64,000 bases of DNA, from assembly GCF_004004555.2 (NCBI RefSeq), contig NZ_SACP01000014.1:103750-167749 (forward strand), in the 5' to 3' direction. Source of the stretch: Methylobacterium oryzihabitans (GTDB taxonomy: Bacteria; Pseudomonadota; Alphaproteobacteria; Rhizobiales; Beijerinckiaceae). Below the pieces are notes generated by a model. That model ran no database searches, was not told the origin of the DNA, and worked only from the letters and a program-made list of their open reading frames with translations. This document shows, in pieces, positions 49,339 to 58,254 of this stretch; positions within the stretch are counted from its first letter, which is position 1, and each line of letters starts with the position of its first letter. The translations under genes were made by a program, and so were the position numbers.

Positions 49339-50138
49339 CCGACACCGCCCTCCACCTGTTCGAGGCCGGCCGCCTCGGCGAGGCGCTCGCGGCCGCGACC
49401 GAGCGCGTCAAGGCCGCCCCGGGCGACATCGCGCTGCGCAGCGAACTCGCCGAGTTCCTGTGCCTCGCCGGCGAGCTGGAGCGGGCCGAGCGGCAGTTCG
49501 ACGCCATCGCGACCCAGGATCCGATGACCGCGCCGCGTGTGACCGAGCTGCGCCAGTTCGTGCGCGCCGGCCTCGCCCGCGGCGAGGTCTGGCGCGACGG
49601 CCGCCCGCCCGAGCTGCTCGGGGCGGCCCCCGACCACCTGCGCCTGCGGCTCGAAGCCCTGCTCCACCTGCGGGCGGGCGACGCGGAGCAGGCGGCCTCC
49701 CGCATCGCCGAGGCCGAGACGGCCCGCCCGGCGGTGGCCGGCACCCGCGACGGCCGGCCCTTCGACGACTGGCGCGACATGGACGACCTCACCGGCGGCG
49801 TGCTGGAGGTGATGAGCCCGACCGGCAAGTATTTCTGGGTCGCGCTGGAGCAGGTGAGCGAGGCCGTGGTCGAGCCGCCGCGCCGCGCCCTCGATGCCGG
49901 CTGGTGCAGCGTGGAACTGTCGGTGAAGGACGGTCCGACCGGTCGGGTCGTGGTGCCGGCGATCTATCCGGTGGCGGTCGGCGAGACGGTCTCGGACGCC
50001 CTGCGGATCGGCCGGGAGACCGACTGGGTCGAGCGGCCCGGCGGCTGGATCGCGGGCCGCGGTCTGCGCTGCTTCCTCGTCGGCGAGGAGAGCGTCGCGA
50101 TCCGCGATCTCGGCACCCTGTCCTTCGAGGCGAACTGA
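49335..50138 (+). CDS. tagJ: T6SS accessory protein TagJ (ImpE family)
   Basis: A 267-residue ImpE-type protein. An N-terminal TPR-like helical part (about 1-120, ALHLFEAGRLGEALAAATERVK) is followed by the ImpE core DWRDMDDLTGGVLEVMSPTGKYFWV near residue 140. In other T6SS TagJ binds the TssB N-terminus and is thought to help couple the sheath to ClpV recycling. It overlaps the preceding tssC-like gene and the following tssE gene by a few bases, so it belongs to a translationally coupled set. Confidence 0.92.
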   Translation: MTDTALHLFEAGRLGEALAAATERVKAAPGDIALRSELAEFLCLAGELERAERQFDAIATQDPMTAPRVTELRQFVRAGLARGEVWRDGRPPELLGAAPDHLRLRLEALLHLRAGDAEQAASRIAEAETARPAVAGTRDGRPFDDWRDMDDLTGGVLEVMSPTGKYFWVALEQVSEAVVEPPRRALDAGWCSVELSVKDGPTGRVVVPAIYPVAVGETVSDALRIGRETDWVERPGGWIAGRGLRCFLVGEESVAIRDLGTLSFEAN

Positions 50139-50590
50139 TGCTGCCGGCGGGCCGGGCGATCCGGCTGTCGATCCTCGACCGGCTGCTCGACCCCGAGGAG
50201 AGCGCGCTGACGGCCCTGCGCAACGGCCTGCGCCGCGACCTCGAGGACCTGCTCAACACCAACCCGCGGGCGAAGGGCTGGCCGGCGCACATGAGCGAGC
50301 TCGACCACTCGCTCCTGTCCTACGGCATCATGGACCTTGCCACCGCCAACCTCGCCACCGAGCAGCGCCGCTCGGCGGTGGTGGCGGCGATCGGCGCGAT
50401 CGTGCGCGAGTGGGAGCCGCGGCTCGCCAACCTCTCCGCCGTCGCGCTGCCCAACGCCGACCCCACCGACCGCTCGCTGCGCATCCGCATCGAGGCCGAG
50501 ATCCTGATCGAGCCCGCGCCGGAGCCGATGGTGTTCGACACCGTGATCGACCCGCTCACCAACACCGTGTCCCTGGCGAGCGGGCGATGA
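50138..50590 (+). CDS. tssE: T6SS baseplate protein TssE (gp25-like)
   Basis: A 150-residue protein with the phage T4 gp25/lysozyme-like fold found in baseplate wedges. It has [13 protein letters not shown] at the N-terminus, [14 protein letters not shown] near 35, and the conserved [15 protein letters not shown] segment near residue 88, including the E-P-R motif of gp25 proteins. It contacts the sheath and TssF-TssG. The start codon shares a base with the tagJ stop (TGATG), and its stop overlaps the tssF start. Confidence 0.94.
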   Translation: MLPAGRAIRLSILDRLLDPEESALTALRNGLRRDLEDLLNTNPRAKGWPAHMSELDHSLLSYGIMDLATANLATEQRRSAVVAAIGAIVREWEPRLANLSAVALPNADPTDRSLRIRIEAEILIEPAPEPMVFDTVIDPLTNTVSLASGR

Positions 50591-52416
50591 GCGACGGCCT
50601 GCTGAGCTACTACAACCGCGAGCTCGATTTCCTGCGCCGGATGGCGCAGGACTTCGCGGCCGCGCATCCGCGCATCGCCGGGCACCTGCGGCTCAGCGGC
50701 GACGCGATGGACGACCCCCACGTCGCCCGGCTGATGCAGGGCGTCGCCTTCCTCAACGCCCGCACCGCCCGCAAGATCGACGACGAGTTTCCCGAACTCG
50801 TCGACACCCTGCTGGAGGTGCTCTACCCGCACTACCTCGCCCCGGTCCCGTCGATGTCGGTGGTGCGGTTCCGGCCCTCGGCCGAGATGACCGGGCCGCA
50901 CCGGGTCGCGGCCGGCAGCATGCTGGAGACCGAGGCCGTCGACGGCGAGACCTGCCGGTTCCGCACCTGCTACCCGGTCACGCTGTGGCCGATCGAGCTC
51001 GCCGACGCCGCGATGCTCGGCCAGCCGCTCGCCGCGCCGGCCAACCCGGAGGCCGAGGGGGCGAGCGCCGCGCTCGGCCTGACGCTGCGCTGCCTGCCCG
51101 ACGGCATGACCTTCTCGGAGCTGCAACCGGACCGGCTGCGCTTCTACCTGCGCGGGCCGGCCTCCCAGGTCTACGCCCTGCAGCAGATGATCCTCAACGA
51201 CACCGTCTCGGTTGCCCTCGCCGACGGCCCCGGCGATCCGCGCCCGGTGATCCTGCCGCCGGACGCGGTGTCGGCGGTGGGATTCGCCCCCGACGAGGCG
51301 CTGCTGCCCTACCCCGCCCGCTCGCAGCGCGCCTACCGCATCCTCACCGAGTTCTTCGTCTTCCCCGAGAAGTTCCTGTTCTTCGACGTCGAGGTCCTGC
51401 GCAAGGTGCTGGGCTCGGCCGGGCGCGAGCTGCGGATCTACCTCTACTTCCGCAAGCGCGACGCCAGCCTCGAACGGGCGGTGACCAAGAGCCTGTTCGC
51501 GCTGGGCTGCACGCCGGTGGTCAACCTGTTCCCGCAGCGGGCCGAGCCGATCGTGATGGCGGCCAACCGCTTCGAGCACCGGGTGATCCCCGATTGCCGG
51601 CGCGAGGACGTGATGGAGGTCCACTCCGTCCTCAACGTGTCGGTGACCGATTCCGCCGGCCGGCAGCGCGAGGTGCTGCCGTTCTACGCCAACCGCCGCG
51701 GCGCCGAGGGACCCGGGCTGTTCTGGCACGGGTCGCGCCGGAGCGCGCCGGGCCGGCGGGGCGGCACCGACCTGTTCCTCGCCTTCACCGGCGGCGACCT
51801 CGACGACGCCACGGCCCAGCACGCCGAGTGGGCGGTGACCCTCGACACCCTGTGCTGCAACCGCGACCTGCCGACCCGCCTGCCCTATGGCGGCGGCCAT
51901 CCGCGGCTGAGCCTCAGCGAGGGGTCGAGCGCGGTGGCCGGCATCGACTGCGTGGTGCCGCCGACGATCCCGCTGCACGGCCGGCTCCCCGGCAGCCATC
52001 GCTGGAGCCTGCTGTGCCACCTGAGCCTCAACCATCTCTCGCTGACCGGCGAGCGCGGGCTCGACGCGCTGAAGGAGATCCTGCGGCTCTACGACTTCCG
52101 CAACTCCGCCGAGACCCTGCGCCAGATCGACGGCCTCGTCGGCCTCTCCACCCGGCGCGGCACCGCCCGGGCGCCGCGGCGGCCGGAGGACCCGCCCTGG
52201 GCCGACGCCCTGTGCCGCGGCATCGACGTCGGCCTCACCTTCGACCCGGCGCATTACGCCGGCAGCGGCCTGTTCCTGTTCGCGATGGTGCTCGACCACT
52301 TCCTGACGCTCTACGCCAGCATCAACTCCTTCACCCGCCTCACCGCCACGGTGCGCGGGCAACCCGGGACCTTGCGCACATGGCCAGCCCGCGTCGGCGA
52401 CCGACAGGTTCTCTGA
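50587..52416 (+). CDS. tssF: T6SS baseplate protein TssF (VasA/ImpG)
   Basis: A 609-residue baseplate wedge protein of the usual length. It begins with the family signature LLSYYNRELDFLRRMAQDFA, followed by HPRIAGHLRL and the DEFPELVDTLLEVLYPHYLAPVPS region near residue 65-85. TssF forms a wedge with TssG, TssE and TssK. ATG 50587 overlaps the tssE stop; the last 37 bases overlap tssG, consistent with coupled synthesis of the two partners. Confidence 0.96.
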   Translation: MSDGLLSYYNRELDFLRRMAQDFAAAHPRIAGHLRLSGDAMDDPHVARLMQGVAFLNARTARKIDDEFPELVDTLLEVLYPHYLAPVPSMSVVRFRPSAEMTGPHRVAAGSMLETEAVDGETCRFRTCYPVTLWPIELADAAMLGQPLAAPANPEAEGASAALGLTLRCLPDGMTFSELQPDRLRFYLRGPASQVYALQQMILNDTVSVALADGPGDPRPVILPPDAVSAVGFAPDEALLPYPARSQRAYRILTEFFVFPEKFLFFDVEVLRKVLGSAGRELRIYLYFRKRDASLERAVTKSLFALGCTPVVNLFPQRAEPIVMAANRFEHRVIPDCRREDVMEVHSVLNVSVTDSAGRQREVLPFYANRRGAEGPGLFWHGSRRSAPGRRGGTDLFLAFTGGDLDDATAQHAEWAVTLDTLCCNRDLPTRLPYGGGHPRLSLSEGSSAVAGIDCVVPPTIPLHGRLPGSHRWSLLCHLSLNHLSLTGERGLDALKEILRLYDFRNSAETLRQIDGLVGLSTRRGTARAPRRPEDPPWADALCRGIDVGLTFDPAHYAGSGLFLFAMVLDHFLTLYASINSFTRLTATVRGQPGTLRTWPARVGDRQVL

Positions 52417-53444
52417 TCGAGCGCCTGACCGGCGCGCCGCACGCCTTCGACTTCGTCCAGGCCCTGCGCCTGATCGAGGCGCGGGGCGGGCTCGGCGACG
52501 ACCGCTCCGGCACGCCGGGCGACGCGCCCCCGGACCCGGCGCGCCCGACGGCGCGCTTCGTCACCGAGACGCGCCTGCGCTACCCCCACGCGACGCTGAC
52601 CGCCGTCCGCCTCGACGGCGCCGCCCTGCGCGTCACGGTGTCGGGCTTCGGGCTGCTCGGCCCGGTCGGGGTGCTGCCGTTCAGCTACACCTCCCTCGTC
52701 GCCGACAGCCTGCACGCCAACAATCCCGGCCTGAAGGCGTTCGTCGACCTGTTCCAGCACCGGGCCGTGACGCTGTTCTACGGCGCGGCGAGCAAGTACC
52801 GCATCGTCATCAGCCACGACCGCCGCCGCCGCGGCGAGCCCGACCGCTTCGGCGACGCGCTCGCGCACATGACCGGCCTCGGCCTGCCCTCCCTGCGCGG
52901 CCGGCTGGCGGTGCCCGACGAGACCATCCTGCACTTTGCCGGGCTGTTCTCCAGCAAGGCCCGCACGGTGGCGGGGCTGGAGACCATCCTGGCCGACGCC
53001 CTCGATGCGCCGGTCCGGGTCGAGCCCCTGGTCGGCCGCTGGCTCGCGGTTGCCGAGGACGAGCAGACCCGCATCGGCCGCGAGGGCCCGCGGGCGCTCG
53101 GCCGCCACGGCGCCCTCGGGTCGAGCGCGATGATCGGCACCCGGACCTGGAGCGTGCAGAGCAATTTTCGCGTGGTGGTCGGGCCGGTCGGGCGTGAGCG
53201 CATCGCGTCGCTGCTGCCGGGCGGACGCGACGCGGTCATGGTCGCCGACCTCGTCGGCCTCTACGGCGGCCTCGAATACGAGGTCGATCTCAACCTCGTG
53301 ATCCGGGCCGCCGCGGTGCCGCGCACCCGGCTCGCGACCGCCTGCGACGCGGACGGCGAGGTCCGGCTCGGCCAGACCTCGTGGCTCCTGTCCGCCGACA
53401 GCCCGGTCGACCGGGACGACGCGGTCTTCGCCCTCGCATCTTAG
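52380..53444 (+). CDS. tssG: T6SS baseplate protein TssG (VasB/ImpH)
   Basis: A 354-residue protein with TssG marks: LIERLTGAPHAFDFVQALRLIEARGG at the N-terminus, FGLLGPVGVLPFSYTSLV near residue 98, and FVDLFQHRAVTLFYGAASKYR near 120. The C-terminal LGQTSWLL ends the family domain. It assembles with TssF. ATG 52380 lies inside tssF. Twelve bases after its stop comes the second T6SS-associated methyltransferase gene. Confidence 0.95.
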   Translation: MASPRRRPTGSLIERLTGAPHAFDFVQALRLIEARGGLGDDRSGTPGDAPPDPARPTARFVTETRLRYPHATLTAVRLDGAALRVTVSGFGLLGPVGVLPFSYTSLVADSLHANNPGLKAFVDLFQHRAVTLFYGAASKYRIVISHDRRRRGEPDRFGDALAHMTGLGLPSLRGRLAVPDETILHFAGLFSSKARTVAGLETILADALDAPVRVEPLVGRWLAVAEDEQTRIGREGPRALGRHGALGSSAMIGTRTWSVQSNFRVVVGPVGRERIASLLPGGRDAVMVADLVGLYGGLEYEVDLNLVIRAAAVPRTRLATACDADGEVRLGQTSWLLSADSPVDRDDAVFALAS

Positions 53445-53456
53445 GAAAACCTCCCC

Positions 53457-55010
53457 ATGTCCCTGTGGTCCGACGGCTACGTCAGCGACGTCGAGTATCT
53501 GCCCGGCCTGTACCTGGAGCAGACGCCCGGCCACCTGCTGCTCGCCTGCCTCGTCAACGGCATCGCGCCGCCGGCCTGCGGCGACAATTTCCGCTACTGC
53601 GAGCTCGGCTGCGGCCAGGGCGTCACCGCGGCCGTGATCGCCGCCGCCAACCCGCGCGCCCGGGTGGTGGCGATGGACTTCAACCCGGCCCATATCGCCC
53701 GCGCCCGCCGCGCCGCGGCCGATGCCGGGCTGACCAACGTCGAGTTCCTCGAACTCAGCTTCGCCGACCTCGCCGGCGAGACGGCGCTTCGCGACTTCGA
53801 CATGGTGTCGGCGCACGGGGTGTGGTCGTGGATCGCCCACAAGGACCGCCTCGACATCACGGCGTTCCTCGCCCGGGCGATCCGGCCCGGGGGGCTCGCG
53901 GCGATCAGCTACAACGCGATGCCGGGCTGGACCGCGATGATCCCGCTGCAGCGGCTGCTGCTGGAGCAGGCCCGCCTCGGCCACGGCCGCAGCGACCAGC
54001 GGGTGCTCCAGGGCCTCGCCTTCGTGCGGCGGATGCAGGAGGCCGGCTCCGGCGTCCTCGGCGACGGGGCGCTGCTCGACAAGCTGCTCGCCAAGGGCGG
54101 CAAGGCGCCGGGCGAGGACCGCGCGGTCTACCTCGCCCACGAGTACCTCAACGAGAACTGGCAGCCGCTCTACCACGCCGACACCGCCCGGCTGCTCGCC
54201 GACGCCAAGCTGACCTATGCCGGCTCCGCGACCCTGACCGACAACTTCTCCGATCTCCAGCTCAAGCCGGCGCAGCGGACGCTGCTGGCCGAGGTGCCGG
54301 CCGGTCCGCAGCGCGAGACGATGAAGGACTACCTGTCGTCCCGGCCGTTCCGCCGCGACGTGTTCGTGCGCGGAGCGCGGGTGCTGCCCGATCGCGAGCG
54401 CGACCGCCAGCTCGCGGGAATCGGCCTCGCGCTCGCCGTGCCGCGGCCCGAGGCCCGGCTCGACCTCGACGTGCCCGCCGGCAAGGCGACGCTGCCCGAG
54501 CATCATTACCGGCCGATCCTCGACGCCCTGGCCGAGCGCCCGCACACCCTGGCCGAACTCGCCGGCCTGCCGGCCCTGCGCGACCTCGCCGGCGCCCCCT
54601 CGATGGTCGAGATCGCCGGCATCCTGGTCGGCACCGGTCAGGCGCTGCCCCTCCCCTGGGGCCTCGACGTCGCCCCGGCCCCGGCGGCGCGCGCCTACAA
54701 CCGCGCCGCGGTCGAGCCGGTCGTCCACCGCCACGCCGCGACCGCCTCGCTCGCGGCGCCGGGCTCGGGCTCCGGCGTGACCCTCACCACGCTCGAGGCC
54801 CTGGTCTACGCCGCGCTGGCCGACGGCGTGCCGGCCGAGCGCGGCGCGCTCATCGCCCATCTCGACGGCACCCTGCCGCCCGACGCCCTGACCGGCGACG
54901 GCACCCGGCCGCTCGACGGACCGGAGAACCTGCGCCGGCGCGTCGCCGAGGGCGTGGCGTGGTGCCTCGCCCACCGCCTGCCGCTGTGGCGCCGCCTCGG
55001 CATCCTGTGA
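53457..55010 (+). CDS. Class I methyltransferase with a methyltransferase regulatory domain, T6SS-associated
   Basis: A 517-residue soluble protein. The N-terminal SAM-binding domain has FRYCELGCGQGVTAAVIAAAN near residue 45, then VVAMDFNPAHI and MVSAHGVWSWI. A middle domain (about 210-300) resembles the regulatory region that follows this methyltransferase type in some proteins, and the C-terminus is helical. Proteins of this layout include, as I recall, the Rickettsia outer-membrane-protein lysine methyltransferases, but similarity must be checked. It lies between tssG and hcp on the same strand, 12 bases after tssG. It could methylate a secreted or structural T6SS protein. Its target is unknown. 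Confidence 0.87.
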   Translation: MSLWSDGYVSDVEYLPGLYLEQTPGHLLLACLVNGIAPPACGDNFRYCELGCGQGVTAAVIAAANPRARVVAMDFNPAHIARARRAAADAGLTNVEFLELSFADLAGETALRDFDMVSAHGVWSWIAHKDRLDITAFLARAIRPGGLAAISYNAMPGWTAMIPLQRLLLEQARLGHGRSDQRVLQGLAFVRRMQEAGSGVLGDGALLDKLLAKGGKAPGEDRAVYLAHEYLNENWQPLYHADTARLLADAKLTYAGSATLTDNFSDLQLKPAQRTLLAEVPAGPQRETMKDYLSSRPFRRDVFVRGARVLPDRERDRQLAGIGLALAVPRPEARLDLDVPAGKATLPEHHYRPILDALAERPHTLAELAGLPALRDLAGAPSMVEIAGILVGTGQALPLPWGLDVAPAPAARAYNRAAVEPVVHRHAATASLAAPGSGSGVTLTTLEALVYAALADGVPAERGALIAHLDGTLPPDALTGDGTRPLDGPENLRRRVAEGVAWCLAHRLPLWRRLGIL

Positions 55011-55212
55011 GCGACCGGCGGCGCCGGACGCGTCCGGCCCCAGATCCACCGAGGGAGTGACGGGACGACCCGACAGAGGCGGACAAGACGACCGGGCCGG
55101 AATCTTCGGCTCCATCTGGTTTTGCCGACGAAGCAGGCTCCGCTTCGGCGGCCGTCGACGCGCGTCGTCTCGATCTGTCAAGACAATCAGTAGTCTGAAA
55201 TCGTTCCCGAGA

Positions 55213-55240
55213 TTGTCTTTCAGGCCACATTAAATATATT
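55213..55240 (+). promoter_or_regulatory. Candidate promoter for hcp
   Basis: In the 333-base gap after the methyltransferase gene there is TTGTCT (55213-55218), a 16-base spacer and TATATT (55235-55240), inside an AT-rich patch that contrasts with its surroundings. It would give an hcp leader of roughly 95 bases. A separate promoter is reasonable because Hcp is needed in large amounts. No other feature is seen in 55011-55343. Confidence 0.5.
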
Positions 55241-55343
55241 TCATCACGCAGACACCACTCGGCCGCCGATTCCTCTATAAGCTGGCGACCGTCAAGGTTG
55301 GCCCCGGCACCGGGCCGGGACATCGCACGAACGGAGGCGACCC

Positions 55344-55820
55344 ATGGCGATCTACGTGAACTACGACGGCATCCCCGGCGAGGCGACGCAGCAGGACCAC
55401 ACCAAGTGGATCGACGTGCTGTCGCTGTCCTGGGGCGTCGGCCGCGGCATCTCCACCGTGTCGGGCTCGACCAACAACCGCGAGGCGTCGGAGCCCTCGG
55501 TGAGCGAGGTGTCGATCGTCAAGGCGTTCGACAGTTCCTCGCCCAAGCTGTTCACCGAGGCCTGCACCGGCAACGCCGGCAAGACGGTGAAGATCGACCT
55601 GACCACGACCGGCAGCCCGGGCGTGACCTATTGCACCTACACGCTGACCAACGCGCTGATCTCGTCCTACCAGGTCTCGACCGGCGGCGACCGCCCGACC
55701 GAGTCGATCTCGATCAGCTTCACCAAGCTCGAATTCAAGTTCACCCCCTACGACGACAAGAACAAGGCCGGCACGCCGGTCACGGTGTCTTACGATATGG
55801 CGACGACTAAGTCGGGTTGA
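55344..55820 (+). CDS. hcp: T6SS tube protein Hcp
   Basis: A 158-residue Hcp. Hexamers stack to make the inner tube that is propelled out of the cell. It begins MAIYVNYDGIPGEATQQDHTKWIDVLSLSWGV, the typical first strands of the Hcp barrel, and ends with a TSISFTKLEFKF-like strand (SISISFTKLEFKFTPYDDKN). A strong GGAGG lies six bases before ATG 55344. It is followed by a 9 bp hairpin, an AT-rich gap and the candidate effector gene, then vgrG. Confidence 0.97.
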   Translation: MAIYVNYDGIPGEATQQDHTKWIDVLSLSWGVGRGISTVSGSTNNREASEPSVSEVSIVKAFDSSSPKLFTEACTGNAGKTVKIDLTTTGSPGVTYCTYTLTNALISSYQVSTGGDRPTESISISFTKLEFKFTPYDDKNKAGTPVTVSYDMATTKSG

Positions 55821-55832
55821 GTGCGTTTCGGA

Positions 55833-55860
55833 AGCAGCGGCGCATGTGGTGGCCGCTGCT
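55833..55860 (+). terminator. Hairpin just after hcp
   Basis: AGCAGCGGC (55833-55841) and GCCGCTGCT (55852-55860) form a perfect 9 bp stem with a 10-base loop, starting 12 bases after the hcp stop. A short TGTTTTC follows about 15 bases later, not directly after the stem. It may stabilise the hcp message or cut read-through, so that Hcp is made in excess over downstream genes. Confidence 0.5.
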
Positions 55861-56009
55861 GTCCGCGGTGAAATGTTTTCGGACTTTATTGGCCGGACCA
55901 TTTGTCGACAATGTCGCCCGCGGCGACGGCCGATCAGGAGGACGCTGCGATGGTCTCTGCGAGATCGAGCTTCCACGACAGCTGTGATGGTCTCGCCATC
56001 CCAGTGGTG

Positions 56010-56030
56010 ATATCGCCAACTTGGCGATAT
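56010..56030. repeat. Perfect 9 bp inverted repeat upstream of the AT-rich gene
   Basis: ATATCGCCA and TGGCGATAT with a 3-base spacer. It could be a tight hairpin or a binding site for a dimeric regulator controlling the gene at 56276. There is no U-run after it. Confidence 0.5.
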
Positions 56031-56275
56031 GAGGGCCCCGCTATACACCGGCGGCAACTGAATGCTTCCTCTATGCGTGGCGCCAAAGCATGGCTCCGCG
56101 TATTCTCGGGAGATGCAGCGGAGCCGATCCCGAAGGGGCCATCCAGATCGCGCGTATGCGGCCACGGGTCACGAGCCAGTGTCCTGCCTTGGACCATTAA
56201 GATACTTCATAGTCAGATCCGATCGCAAGGGACTGTCACGCTGACGGATTGAAGCACTCTTGGGAGGATCGAGCT

Positions 56276-58180
56276 ATGGATGTAAGTGATTTTTCTCAAC
56301 TGCTCACGACCCTGATGACCGACGCGAGTCAGGGACGCAAACTTTTGAGAGCGTGTATCTCGAAGCCCTCTCCGGCCTTGGTCCAACTTTATGGGCCTAT
56401 GACGGACAAGATCATTAAAGACAAGTCTATAGTAAAAGCGAATGAACTATACGAAAGGTACATGAAATCCCGCAACGGCGGATTCATGTGGCAAGCCGTC
56501 GATCAACTCGCGATCAGCATTGCAGAAACAAACATTCAAGCAACCAATGGCGGCATCGGCATTTTGAGCACAATCATTGAAATTCAGCGAGAAAGTTTTA
56601 ATGCTTTAGATGCAGTCCTGGAAGAATCAAAGGTCGAAGAGGCAAGTCGGCTCGAAGGATTTGTCCTCGCAGCCGCGGATGCGATGTTCCTGGGTGCGGT
56701 TCAGTGCATCCCCCTTGCCGGTCCACTCATAGCTCAAGCAACCAGCGCCTTGGCATCGACCTTGATCACTTCGATGCTTCCTGCCGTTACGACGGCGACT
56801 GTCGCTGGCATCTCCGGTGCGACCACACCCGGCAATTCCACCAACGGTGTCGCGACACTGTGCGTCACCGCAATCAGACAGTACAGAAAGAAATCAGAGG
56901 AAGAGATTTTACAAAATCCGGCTTTGTCGCAGCCCTACGTTAACAATATGCGCGATTTGACACAAAATCAAACGGCGAGCAAAAGTATAAATACTCTGGA
57001 CAGGGCAAGAATAAATACTTATAATCAAAAATTTGTAGGTATTTTTCCAAAAACCGCCCTTTATCAAGACAAAGACAGCACGATAAAAAGCTTCAAAAAG
57101 CGAACTTTCAATCTCTATGCCGGCGCTCGCGAGATGATGCTGGATGTCATCAATGCTGGTGTACAAGGATCGTTCAAGGATGCGATCGCCAAGCTGCCCC
57201 AGAATGATAATCGACTCGATGATAATCGCAGGATCGCTCTTCTCATTATCGGATACTTCTTTGCGAAAGACTGGAACGCGAAAGAACTCACCGATCAAGT
57301 TGGAAGCATACAAAGACGTCTGGACACGGCGCAATCGCTACCAAGCGCCCAAACACAGCTAGGTCAAGGCAACATCAGCAGATTGCAGCGCGAGTTGCAG
57401 TCAGCCAACTCCAAGATCGTCGCTCCTCAGAATGCCCCTGCACCAAGCCCTACGTCGCTCAAGCAATGGGACGGGCAACTGCAAGCCGGGACAGTCAACA
57501 TAGGTCGAGGCGCATCCTCTGCCCTCGAGCTTGCCCGCAGCGTCGCCTCCAAAAAGCTTGGCGGCTTCAGCACGATGGGACTCGCCGAAGGCGAACAGCG
57601 CGACACGCAGATGATGTCGACCATCCAGCCCAAAGCAGCCGCATATTTCAGAGCGATGAAGGCTGCGATGGTCGGCGATGTTGAAACAGTTCTGACAAAG
57701 ACCTACTCGGGCTCCACGCTCAGCAGCGAAGAATACAAGAAAATCTGGTATTTGTATGTCGGATCCCAGCTCATTCTGAATGATTCATTTAGGCAACTCA
57801 AGGTACACGCAAACACCAATAGCTTCGGAAGTTTGTTTCGTAAGATATCGAGCGTTAATACGATTTCTATCTCCAAGCAACATGTCGATATGATAAGAAA
57901 GGCTGGATTTATACACGATTATAACAAGGGAATTTCTTTAAGTCAAGATCAGAAAAAAGCATTTGCTTCGGGTGCCGTAACGGGGGCTAAGCTGCGTTGG
58001 TCGAGCAATCCGAGCAATACAGAGCAGGCAATGCTACTTGCTTTCTGTACGATCGTAGTTTATACTATGGATGTTGGAGCGATTACTTTGGGGATGTATA
58101 ATTGGAAAGAAACGAAGGAAAATCTTGGAAAAGCATGCAAGCGGATCTCGTGGACAGTTATCAATAATCAGGGGCCTTAG
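56276..58180 (+). CDS. Unrecognised AT-rich gene between hcp and vgrG; candidate T6SS effector
   Basis: A 634-residue protein I do not recognise. Its composition differs strongly from the whole window: one 60-base line (57001-57060) has only 19 G or C, and codons such as AAA, ATA and AGA are frequent. This points to horizontal acquisition. Residues about 134-185 form a hydrophobic, Gly/Ala-rich stretch (FLGAVQCIPLAGPLIAQ then TVAGISGAT) like membrane-inserting or pore-forming segments. A Pro-rich linker (about 383-394, NAPAPSPTS) divides it from a polar helical C-terminal half, and a second hydrophobic patch lies near 585-605. No catalytic motif, PAAR, signal peptide or zinc motif is seen. 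GGGAGG nine bases before ATG 56276 fixes the start. It lies between hcp and vgrG, a classic effector position, with only 74 bases before vgrG. Effector status is inference. Confidence 0.75.
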   Translation: MDVSDFSQLLTTLMTDASQGRKLLRACISKPSPALVQLYGPMTDKIIKDKSIVKANELYERYMKSRNGGFMWQAVDQLAISIAETNIQATNGGIGILSTIIEIQRESFNALDAVLEESKVEEASRLEGFVLAAADAMFLGAVQCIPLAGPLIAQATSALASTLITSMLPAVTTATVAGISGATTPGNSTNGVATLCVTAIRQYRKKSEEEILQNPALSQPYVNNMRDLTQNQTASKSINTLDRARINTYNQKFVGIFPKTALYQDKDSTIKSFKKRTFNLYAGAREMMLDVINAGVQGSFKDAIAKLPQNDNRLDDNRRIALLIIGYFFAKDWNAKELTDQVGSIQRRLDTAQSLPSAQTQLGQGNISRLQRELQSANSKIVAPQNAPAPSPTSLKQWDGQLQAGTVNIGRGASSALELARSVASKKLGGFSTMGLAEGEQRDTQMMSTIQPKAAAYFRAMKAAMVGDVETVLTKTYSGSTLSSEEYKKIWYLYVGSQLILNDSFRQLKVHANTNSFGSLFRKISSVNTISISKQHVDMIRKAGFIHDYNKGISLSQDQKKAFASGAVTGAKLRWSSNPSNTEQAMLLAFCTIVVYTMDVGAITLGMYNWKETKENLGKACKRISWTVINNQGP

Positions 58181-58254
58181 CTTTAGTCGACGGGAACATA
58201 TGTCAATCCTCGATCAAGCTTCGATGACTCGGTGTGCCCCCATGGATGTCGTGA

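Larger units (their letters stand above)
55821..56275. other. 455-base gap between hcp and the AT-rich gene
   Basis: Base composition falls from the hcp level toward the AT-rich gene. Besides the hcp hairpin it holds a perfect inverted repeat ATATCGCCA-ACT-TGGCGATAT (56010-56030). Short frames exist (for example 55902-56252 plus) but none has a convincing ribosome site or protein-like composition, so no immunity gene can be supported here. Confidence 0.55.

Noticed and set aside
56062..56244. Possible small immunity-like gene before the AT-rich gene
   Set aside because: No ribosome site, arginine-rich composition and competing frames in the same interval; not supportable.
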